From positions 2,413-8,508 of the forward strand of contig DDEP01000129.1 in the NCBI GenBank assembly GCA_002336465.1: DNA of 6,096 bases. Reading direction: 5' to 3'. Under the pieces are notes generated by a model. The model saw only the letters and a program-made list of their open reading frames with translations. It made no database searches and was not told the DNA's origin. The DNA is from Pedobacter sp. UBA1951. GTDB taxonomy: Bacteria > Bacteroidota > Bacteroidia > Sphingobacteriales > Sphingobacteriaceae. Position numbers and translations under genes: made by a program. Of this stretch, positions 1 to 5,678 are shown in pieces (within the stretch, counting starts at the first letter, position 1; every line of letters starts with the position of its first letter).

Positions 1-1865
1 ATCATACCTTGGTTGATCAGCTTTTTAAAAGGTTCTTCTTCCTGTACCAAGCCAACATCTTTTAAGAATTTGTTCCAGAAACGACTGTACAACAAGTGAC
101 CTGTAGCGTGTTCTGAACCTCCAATGTACAAATCAACATCTTTCCAATAATTGACTGCTTCTTTCGATACAAATTCTTTTTGGTTTTGCGCATCCATATA
201 GCGGTACCAGTACCAACTGCTCCCAGCCCATCCCGGCATAGTGCTTAACTCATACTCATATTTTCCATGGTATTTCCAATCTTCGGCACGACCTAAAGGG
301 GGTTCTCCGGTTTCTGTTGGCAAATATTTATCAATTTCAGGCAATACCAATGGCAATTCCTCTTCTTGGATTAAATAAGGTAATCCATCTTTGAAATATA
401 CCGGAATCGGCTCGCCCCAATAACGTTGACGTCCAAAAATGGCATCGCGCATACGGTAATTCACTTTTGCTTTACCTATGCCCTCTTCTTCCAACCAGCT
501 GTTTAATTTAGCTACGGCTTCTTTATAATTTAAGCCATTGATAAATCCTGAATTGATGTATTTTCCTTCTTTTGTTGGATCTGCTTGCTGATCTAGGTCT
601 TTCTGTGTATCTAAAACCGGTATAATGGGTAAATTAAAGTGAGTTGCAAAAGCAAAATCACGTTGATCTCCACTTGGTACACCCATAACAGCGCCCGTAC
701 CGTAACCTGCTAAAACATAATCGGCAATCCATAATGGTAACCGCTCGTTATTGGCAGGATTAATTACGTAACTACCTGTAAAAGCTCCCGATACAGTTTT
801 GGTATCGGCCATACGATCCAATTCAGATTTCTTTTTAGTCTGCGTAATATAATTTTCAACTGCTGTGCGTTGCTCATCTGTAGTCAGTTCTGCTACCCAC
901 TCATGTTCAGGTGCCAATACCAAATAAGAAACGCCAAAAATGGTATCTACACGGGTAGTGAATACCTCAATCTCTCTATTGCTGTTTTCTACTCTAAATC
1001 TAACTGATGCACCTACGCTTTTACCAATCCAGTTACGTTGCATCTCTTTAATTGGCTCAGGCCAGTCAATCGTATCTAAACCTTGCAACAAACGTTCGGC
1101 ATACGCAGTTATGCGCATGCTCCATTGCATCATTTTCTTTTGCTCAACCGGGTATCCGCCACGCTCAGAAAAACCACCTATAACCTCATCATTTGCTAAA
1201 ACAGTACCTAAAGCCGGGCACCAGTTCACCGTACTTTCTCTTAGATAAGTTAAACGGTATTTCAGTAATTCGGCTTGTTTCTCTTCTGCTGTAAAATTAG
1301 CCCAATCGCTTGGCAAAAAAGATTGTACGTCTTCATCGCATACAGCTTTTATACCTGCACTACCCGAAGCATTGAACTTTTCAATTAAGGTAGAAATATC
1401 TTCTGCTTTATCTGTTTCAAGGTTATACCATGAATTAAAAAGGCGCATAAAGATCCACTGTGTCCATTTATAATACTCCGCATCAGAAGTTCTTACCTCT
1501 TTGCTCCAGTCAAAAGAAAAACCAATCTGATCAAGCTGACGACGATAAGTATCGATATTGGCTTTGGTTGTTACCGCCGGATGCTGTCCAGTTTGGATTG
1601 CATACTGCTCAGCAGGCAAACCAAATGAATCATATCCCATTGGGTGCAAAACATTAAATCCTTTTAAGCGCTTGTATCTCGAAAACACATCCGACGCAAT
1701 ATAGCCTAGTGGGTGTCCTACGTGTAATCCTGCTCCTGATGGATAAGGAAACATGTCTAAGACATAATACTTAGGTTTATTGCTTTTGGTATCGGCTTTA
1801 AAAGTTTGATTCTCGGCCCAGTGCTTTTGCCATTTCTGCTCAATCTCTTTAAATTGGTAGTCCAT
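1..1865 (-). CDS. leuS: Leucyl-tRNA synthetase, N-terminal two thirds (C-terminus cut by window edge)
   Basis: Cytoplasmic class I synthetase that charges tRNA-Leu with leucine using ATP. About 621 codons are visible without a stop; the family is roughly 860-950 residues, so the KMSKS loop and the anticodon-binding and C-terminal domains lie off the left edge. Start ATG is at 1865-1863 (MDYQFKEIEQKW). Seen in order: the HIGH-type motif HVGH (residues 48-51) followed by PLGY; NWCP (C216) of the connective zinc region; MQRNWIG; the CP1 editing domain with its threonine-rich peptide TTRVDTIFG (303-311) and the editing loop GTGAVMGVPSGDQRD containing D400; then YWGEPIP, GSSWYWYRYMD and GGSEHATGHLLYSRFW in the returning catalytic fold. 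Compared from memory with E. coli LeuRS, it has about 55 extra residues around 150-203 and lacks two zinc-ligand cysteines. It is transcribed divergently from the ftsX operon. Identity is certain. Confidence 0.98.
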   Translation of the reverse strand, partial: MDYQFKEIEQKWQKHWAENQTFKADTKSNKPKYYVLDMFPYPSGAGLHVGHPLGYIASDVFSRYKRLKGFNVLHPMGYDSFGLPAEQYAIQTGQHPAVTTKANIDTYRRQLDQIGFSFDWSKEVRTSDAEYYKWTQWIFMRLFNSWYNLETDKAEDISTLIEKFNASGSAGIKAVCDEDVQSFLPSDWANFTAEEKQAELLKYRLTYLRESTVNWCPALGTVLANDEVIGGFSERGGYPVEQKKMMQWSMRITAYAERLLQGLDTIDWPEPIKEMQRNWIGKSVGASVRFRVENSNREIEVFTTRVDTIFGVSYLVLAPEHEWVAELTTDEQRTAVENYITQTKKKSELDRMADTKTVSGAFTGSYVINPANNERLPLWIADYVLAGYGTGAVMGVPSGDQRDFAFATHFNLPIIPVLDTQKDLDQQADPTKEGKYINSGFINGLNYKEAVAKLNSWLEEEGIGKAKVNYRMRDAIFGRQRYWGEPIPVYFKDGLPYLIQEEELPLVLPEIDKYLPTETGEPPLGRAEDWKYHGKYEYELSTMPGWAGSSWYWYRYMDAQNQKEFVSKEAVNYWKDVDLYIGGSEHATGHLLYSRFWNKFLKDVGLVQEEEPFKKLINQGM

Positions 1866-1888
1866 CAATATAGGTTTTTAAACGTTTG

Positions 1889-1919
1889 CAAAAGTACAGA
1901 ATTAAAGCATTTTAACGAA
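1889..1919 (-). promoter_or_regulatory. Predicted leuS promoter (Bacteroidota sigma-A type)
   Basis: Read on the minus strand, TACTTTTG at 1896-1889 matches the Bacteroidota -7 consensus TAnnTTTG exactly. TTCG at 1919-1916 lies 19 bases upstream and matches the -33 element TTTG at three of four bases. Transcription would begin near 1883, giving a leader of under 20 bases before the ATG at 1865. That is too short for a T-box or attenuator, so control of leuS, if any, would act at initiation. No Shine-Dalgarno is seen in the A-rich leader, as is normal for this phylum. The assignment rests on pattern match only. Confidence 0.65.
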
Positions 1920-2005
1920 TAAAATTGGTGCTTTGACCAACAAATCACAAGCCTACAATAACAATTTAAGCATTTGCGATAAACTTGCTATATGGAGCCT
2001 TTGCC

Positions 2006-2042
2006 TACAAATACTTGTATTATTGTTAAATAACGTTAAATA
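2006..2042. repeat. Cluster of short dyads and a one-turn direct repeat (possible operator)
   Basis: Three short symmetric elements sit side by side. TACAA and TTGTA form an inverted pair around ATAC (2006-2019). GTTA and TAAC form one around AA (2025-2034). TAACGTTA (2031-2038) is a perfect palindrome overlapping the second. The octamer gttaaata also occurs twice as a direct repeat, at 2025-2032 and 2035-2042, spaced exactly 10 bases, or one DNA turn. The cluster ends 13 bases before the -33 element of the predicted ftsX promoter, where a regulator could bind. AT-rich DNA makes such patterns by chance, so a regulatory role is only inferred. Confidence 0.3.
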
Positions 2043-2055
2043 GATTTGTCCCGCA

Positions 2056-2085
2056 TTGCTTTAAATACGGGCTTTGCTAACTTTG
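2056..2085 (+). promoter_or_regulatory. Predicted promoter of the ftsX-ribF operon
   Basis: TAACTTTG at 2078-2085 matches the Bacteroidota -7 consensus TAnnTTTG exactly. TTG at 2056-2058 lies the ideal 19 bases upstream as the -33 element. Transcription would start near 2092, giving a leader of about 75 bases before the ftsX ATG at 2167. The bases just before that ATG are A-rich (aaaacaaaagtatatac), which fits initiation without a Shine-Dalgarno in this phylum. A second -7-like match, TAGATTTG at 2041-2048, lacks a -33 partner at the right distance. Confidence 0.65.
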
Positions 2086-2166
2086 AACTACGTTAGTAAT
2101 TTATCCCAGATTTATAACCCATTTTTACTTATCTTTCTTTATTTTCGCAAAAACAAAAGTATATAC

Positions 2167-3045
2167 ATGGAAGAATTTGAAGTAAGTACAGCCTCTAAAA
2201 AAACCAAAACCGTATATGTATCAACCATATTCAGCATTGCTTTGGTTTTGTTAATGTTGGGTATGTTGGGATTAATTCTGGTACATGCCAAAAACTTGTC
2301 TAACTACGTTAAGGAAAACATTGTTCTAAATATCATTGTAGATGAAGGTGCAAAAGAAACCGAAATTTTGGCTTTTCAAAAAGAGCTGAATAACAATGCT
2401 GCCGTAAAACAAACACAATACATCAACAAAGAGCTGGCTCAACATAATTTAACCAAAGATTTGGGTGAAGATTTTGTTAATTTCCTAGGTTACAATCCTT
2501 TACTTTCTTCTATAGATGTGTACTTAAAGGCCGATTATGCCAACAATACCAATATCGAAACTTTAAAGAAAGAGATTTCTAAGAATCCAATTGTTAAGGA
2601 AGTGGTTTATCAGAGTTCACTGATAGATATGGTAAACAAAAATATCAATACCATTACTTTAATTGTTTTAGGTTTTGCCCTTATTTTATTGGTAATAGCC
2701 ATTGCGCTGATCAACAATACCATTCGTTTAGCTATTTTCTCACAACGCTTTTTGATCAAAAGCATGCAGTTGGTGGGAGCTACCAAAAACTTTATCAGAA
2801 AACCATTTATTCTTGTGGCAGCCCTACACGGGTTAATTGCCGCATTTATAGCTATCCTTATTTTATTAGGCCTATTAACTTATGCTCAAAAAGAATTAGG
2901 CGAAATAAAAATATTAGAAAACTATACTGAATTTGGTTATGTATTCATCAGTTTAGTTGTAGTAGGTATTTTTATTGCCGCAATCAGCACTTGGTTTGCG
3001 GTAAGCAAATATTTACGTTTAAAAATTTACGACCTGTACAGATAA
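2167..3045 (+). CDS. ftsX: Cell division protein FtsX, permease-like subunit of FtsEX
   Basis: FtsX partners the ATPase FtsE in the inner membrane. The complex does not transport solutes; it activates peptidoglycan hydrolases at the septum through its periplasmic loop. The 292-residue protein has the family topology: a short cytoplasmic N-terminus, TM1 (about 19-39), a large extracytoplasmic domain (about 42-158, with NIVLNIIVDE near its start and NPLLSSIDVYL at 110-120), then TM2 (161-183), TM3 (214-238) and TM4 (257-279). The conserved core between TM2 and TM3 is clear: NNTIRLAIFSQRF and MQLVGATKNFIRKPF (200-214). ATG at 2167 is chosen as start. A TTG at 2074 in the same frame would add 31 residues but lies inside the predicted promoter. 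No ftsE is in the window; Bacteroidota often encode it elsewhere. The stop overlaps the next start as TAATG. Confidence 0.95.
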   Translation: MEEFEVSTASKKTKTVYVSTIFSIALVLLMLGMLGLILVHAKNLSNYVKENIVLNIIVDEGAKETEILAFQKELNNNAAVKQTQYINKELAQHNLTKDLGEDFVNFLGYNPLLSSIDVYLKADYANNTNIETLKKEISKNPIVKEVVYQSSLIDMVNKNINTITLIVLGFALILLVIAIALINNTIRLAIFSQRFLIKSMQLVGATKNFIRKPFILVAALHGLIAAFIAILILLGLLTYAQKELGEIKILENYTEFGYVFISLVVVGIFIAAISTWFAVSKYLRLKIYDLYR

Positions 3046-3272
3046 TGACACAAAAACATACAACTCCAAAAAAAGAAAGCCACGATACCGAAATGGTTTT
3101 TACTAAGAAAAACTATCAGTTATTACTAATCAGCATAGCTATTGTAGTAGTTGGCTTTTTATTAATGATGGGTTCTGAAGGTGATATTTATGACACACGT
3201 CGCACTTTAGTTGCGCCGATGGTAGTGTTATTTGGCTTTACCTTTGGCATTTATGCTGTATTAAAAAAATAG
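3045..3272 (+). CDS. DUF3098 family small membrane protein, function unknown
   Basis: This 75-residue protein starts at the ATG overlapping the ftsX stop by one base (TAATG), so translation is probably coupled to ftsX. A polar, lysine-rich N-terminus (1-18) leads into FTKKNYQLLL (19-28). TM1 follows (about 26-42, ending GFLLMMGSE), then a short charged loop EGDIYDTRRT (45-54), and TM2 (about 55-73, LVAPMVVLFGFTFGIYAVL) before a terminal KK. The NYQLL start, the GF-LM-GS turn and the RR-AP element entering TM2 fit the DUF3098 pattern as I recall it. Lysines at both ends suggest both termini are cytoplasmic. No enzymatic motif is visible. Its position between ftsX and uppP suggests an envelope or division role, which is inference only. 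Confidence 0.85.
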   Translation: MTQKHTTPKKESHDTEMVFTKKNYQLLLISIAIVVVGFLLMMGSEGDIYDTRRTLVAPMVVLFGFTFGIYAVLKK

Positions 3273-3278
3273 GTATAA

Positions 3279-4073
3279 ATGAACTATTTACAGGCGCTTA
3301 TCCTTGCAATTATTGAAGGGTTAACCGAGTTCTTGCCCGTTTCATCAACTGGGCATATGGTGCTTACAAGTTCTATCATGGGTATTGCCCATGATGATTT
3401 TGTTAAATTATTTACCGTTGCCATACAATTAGGAGCCATTCTTGCAGTAGTAGTGGTATATTGGAAAAAATTCATCAATCTCAATAGCATTGATTTTTAT
3501 GTTAAGCTTGCTATTGCCGTTGTTCCAGCCCTGATCTTCGGTTACCTTTTAAACAACTTTATAGACGATAAATTGGGCAATCCCATATTTATAGCCGTTG
3601 TATTATTTTTGGGTGGGGTCGTGCTGTTGTTTATAGATAGGTTTTTTAAAAATCCTGTTATAGCCAGTGAAAGCGAAATATCTTACCCCAAAGCTTTTAA
3701 AATTGGTTTATATCAGGTATTAGCGGTATGCTTTCCGGGTTTAAGTCGCAGTGCAGCTACCATTATTGGTGGTATGCAACAAAAGCTAACCAAAAGTGCA
3801 GCAGCAGAATTTTCATTTTTCTTGGCTGTCCCAACTATGATTGCCGCAACAGGCTACAAGCTTTTAAAAGGTCATGAGCTATTAAATGCGCAAAATATCA
3901 AAATACTTCTTTTTGGAAATGCAATCGCTTTTATAGTGGCCATTATAGCCATAAAATCATTTATAAACTTTTTAACCAAACATGGTTTCCGTATTTTTGG
4001 GTGGTATAGAATTGTTGTGGGATTGCTGATCATAGGCTTATACCTTGCTGGCGTAGAGATTAATGTATTTTAA
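3279..4073 (+). CDS. uppP: Undecaprenyl-diphosphatase UppP (BacA family)
   Basis: This integral membrane phosphatase converts undecaprenyl diphosphate to undecaprenyl phosphate, recycling the lipid carrier for peptidoglycan and other wall polymers; family overexpression gives bacitracin resistance. The 264-residue length is normal (E. coli about 273). Both signature regions are intact. The first is EGLTEFLPVSSTGH (13-26), with the glutamates E13 and E17 and the histidine H26 of the active site. The second is PGLSRSAAT (153-161), with S156 and R157. The chain is hydrophobic throughout, with segments near 44-62, 76-94, 100-120, 178-192, 206-228 and 241-258. ATG at 3279 is 6 bases after the DUF3098 stop and begins at the usual family N-terminus. 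The stop overlaps the truB start (TAATG). Confidence 0.98.
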   Translation: MNYLQALILAIIEGLTEFLPVSSTGHMVLTSSIMGIAHDDFVKLFTVAIQLGAILAVVVVYWKKFINLNSIDFYVKLAIAVVPALIFGYLLNNFIDDKLGNPIFIAVVLFLGGVVLLFIDRFFKNPVIASESEISYPKAFKIGLYQVLAVCFPGLSRSAATIIGGMQQKLTKSAAAEFSFFLAVPTMIAATGYKLLKGHELLNAQNIKILLFGNAIAFIVAIIAIKSFINFLTKHGFRIFGWYRIVVGLLIIGLYLAGVEINVF

Positions 4074-4804
4074 TGGTTGAAGAAACAGAAATCCATCATT
4101 TTCCTGATTTTAACTTTGCCGAAGGCGAGTTACTTTTAATCGATAAGCCTTATCAATGGACTTCCTTTGATGTGGTAGGTAAGATCAGAAATTCGTTAAA
4201 GCCCCAAAAACTAAAGGTTGGTCATGCGGGCACTTTGGATCCTTTGGCAACAGGTTTACTGATCATCTGCACAGGCAAGTTGACCAAGCAAATAGATACT
4301 TACCAAGCTGAAGAGAAAGAATATACCGGCACCATGGTTTTAGGTGCTACAACACCTTCTTTTGATTTGGAAACAGAGATAGATCAGACTTTTGAAATCG
4401 CTCATATCACAACTGAACAGGTTTATGCTAACTGTAACCAGTTTACCGGTAATATAGAACAATACCCCCCGGCACACTCTGCCGTAAAAGTAAACGGCGA
4501 ACGCCTTTATGTTAAGGCACGTTTAGGAGAAGAAGTTGAACTTAAAAAACGGGCTGTAACTGTAAGTACTTTTGAGATTACGCGTATTGCGCTGCCCGAA
4601 ATAGATTTCAGAATTATTTGCAGCAAAGGAACTTATATAAGATCTTTAATATCTGATTTTGGAAAAGCATTAAATAACGGGGCTTACTTAAGCAAACTTA
4701 CACGTACCCGCAGCGGTAACTTTAAACTAGAGAATGCTTATCAACTCCCCCATTTAATTGCACATTTACGTAAATTAAGAGAAGAACAAAAAGCAGGTTC
4801 ATAA
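4073..4804 (+). CDS. truB: tRNA pseudouridine(55) synthase TruB
   Basis: TruB isomerises U55 in the T-loop of tRNAs to pseudouridine in the cytoplasm and also acts as a tRNA folding chaperone. The 243-residue protein has the catalytic motif HAGTLDPLATG (51-61) with nucleophile D56. Y84 in KEYTG matches the stacking tyrosine of E. coli (Y76) by spacing. YPPAHSAVKVNGERLY (131-146) and CSKGTYIRSL (183-192, with R190) are the other family motifs, and LSKLTRTRSGNF (206-217) closes the catalytic domain. It is about 70 residues shorter than E. coli TruB: the chain ends soon after this domain and has no room for a C-terminal PUA domain, which I believe is usual for Bacteroidota. The ATG overlaps the uppP stop by one base, implying coupling. 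Confidence 0.97.
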   Translation: MVEETEIHHFPDFNFAEGELLLIDKPYQWTSFDVVGKIRNSLKPQKLKVGHAGTLDPLATGLLIICTGKLTKQIDTYQAEEKEYTGTMVLGATTPSFDLETEIDQTFEIAHITTEQVYANCNQFTGNIEQYPPAHSAVKVNGERLYVKARLGEEVELKKRAVTVSTFEITRIALPEIDFRIICSKGTYIRSLISDFGKALNNGAYLSKLTRTRSGNFKLENAYQLPHLIAHLRKLREEQKAGS

Positions 4805-4808
4805 AGCA

Positions 4809-5666
4809 ATGAAAGAAAAACTGAGCTTGAAAAATACGTTAAAAAGTTTCTTTTTAATTACCCTTGGGGTATTGTCTGCTGCCTTTGGTTTAAAGAGCTT
4901 TTTAATGCCCGAGCATTTTATTGATGGTGGGGTAACAGGTATTTCTCTATTGGTAAGTACCTTAACCGGGTGGAACTTATCTTATCTAATTATTGTCATC
5001 AATATCCCTTTCATCATTTTGGGTTACCATCAGATTGGGAAATTATTTGCATTTAAAACCACTTTGGCCATTGCAGCCCTTTCTATTGGTTTATTCATCC
5101 TACCTTTTGAGCCTATTACGCATGAAAAAGTACTGATTGCCTTTTTTGGCGGATTTTTCCTTGGAGGTGGCATTGGTTTAGCCATGCGGGGCGGAGGTGT
5201 AATCGATGGCACGGAAGTTTTGGCTCTGTACATCAGTCGTAACAGTCGCTTAACCGTGGGCAATATTATTTTCATTTTAAACGTTGTAATTTTTCTTTTT
5301 GCAGCTTATTTTATCAATATAGATACCGCCCTTTACGCTATCTTAACTTATCTTTCGGCTACAAACACGGTAGATTTCATTGTAAATCGTTTAGAAGCTT
5401 ACACAGGCGTTACCATTATTTCTGAAGAGAATGAAGCCATCAAAGATTTCATCATTACAGAAATGAAACGTGGAGTTACCATATACAAAGGTAAAGGTGG
5501 CTACCAAGAACAAAACGATACCGATATCATCTATACAGTAGTGACCAAACTTGAATTGGGCAAACTACAAGACAAAATAAATGAAATAGATCCCGGCGCT
5601 TTTATTGTTCAGCAACAGATTTCTGATATAAGAGGCGGTGTAGTAAAAAGACAAGCTCTCCATTAA
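4809..5666 (+). CDS. YitT family membrane protein (YitT membrane domain plus DUF2179)
   Basis: This 285-residue protein of unknown function belongs to the YitT/DUF161 family. The N-terminal two thirds is a multi-pass membrane domain with hydrophobic segments near 12-30, 57-73, 82-99, 107-126 and 148-190. Family-like signatures are FLMPEHFIDGGVTGISLL (31-48) and the glycine-rich stretch GGFFLGGGIGLAMRGGG (114-130), followed by DGTEVLA. The soluble C-terminal part (about 195-282) is a DUF2179 domain, recognisable from KRGVTIYKGKGGY (220-232), DTDIIYTVVTKLEL (237-250) and DPGAFIVQQQISDIRGG (261-277). A transport or sensing role has been supposed for such proteins but is not established. It begins 4 bases after truB and ends 12 bases before ribF, so it is probably co-transcribed. 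Confidence 0.92.
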   Translation: MKEKLSLKNTLKSFFLITLGVLSAAFGLKSFLMPEHFIDGGVTGISLLVSTLTGWNLSYLIIVINIPFIILGYHQIGKLFAFKTTLAIAALSIGLFILPFEPITHEKVLIAFFGGFFLGGGIGLAMRGGGVIDGTEVLALYISRNSRLTVGNIIFILNVVIFLFAAYFINIDTALYAILTYLSATNTVDFIVNRLEAYTGVTIISEENEAIKDFIITEMKRGVTIYKGKGGYQEQNDTDIIYTVVTKLELGKLQDKINEIDPGAFIVQQQISDIRGGVVKRQALH

Positions 5667-5678
5667 TTTTTTAAGACC

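Larger units (their letters stand above)
1866..2166. other. Divergent intergenic region between leuS and ftsX
   Basis: This 301-base AT-rich stretch has no convincing gene. It holds the leuS promoter at its left end (1889-1919) and the ftsX promoter towards its right (2056-2085). Between them about 136 bases are unassigned. These carry small dyads and direct repeats at 2006-2042 and an 8-base repeat, gcctacaa, at 1951-1958 and 2003-2010. No rho-independent terminator is expected, because both genes run outward, and none is seen. No tRNA or obvious structured RNA was recognised by eye. Confidence 0.8.

Noticed and set aside
940..1248. Open frame of 102 codons on the plus strand
   Set aside because: It lies antisense inside leuS, whose motifs are intact on the minus strand; the plus-strand peptide resembles no family and has no promoter.
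1460..1657. Open frame of 65 codons on the plus strand
   Set aside because: Antisense to the conserved N-terminal part of leuS; composition looks like a shadow of that gene.
2041..2048. TAGATTTG as an alternative ftsX promoter
   Set aside because: It matches the -7 pattern, but candidate -33 TTG elements are at spacings of 15 and 23 bases; the promoter at 2056-2085 fits better.
2140..2147. TATTTTCG as a promoter close to ftsX
   Set aside because: The -7 match is imperfect and no TTTG-like element lies about 19 bases upstream.
3239..3246. TACCTTTG, a possible internal promoter for uppP
   Set aside because: It matches TAnnTTTG exactly, but the nearest TTG upstream (3211-3213) leaves a 25-base spacer instead of about 19, and the match lies inside the DUF3098 coding sequence.
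3284..3490. Open frame of 68 codons on the minus strand
   Set aside because: Antisense to the start of uppP, including its catalytic motif; no independent support.
5030..5275. Open frame of 81 codons on the minus strand
   Set aside because: Antisense to the glycine-rich membrane part of the YitT-family gene; its proline-rich peptide is the reverse complement of those glycine codons.
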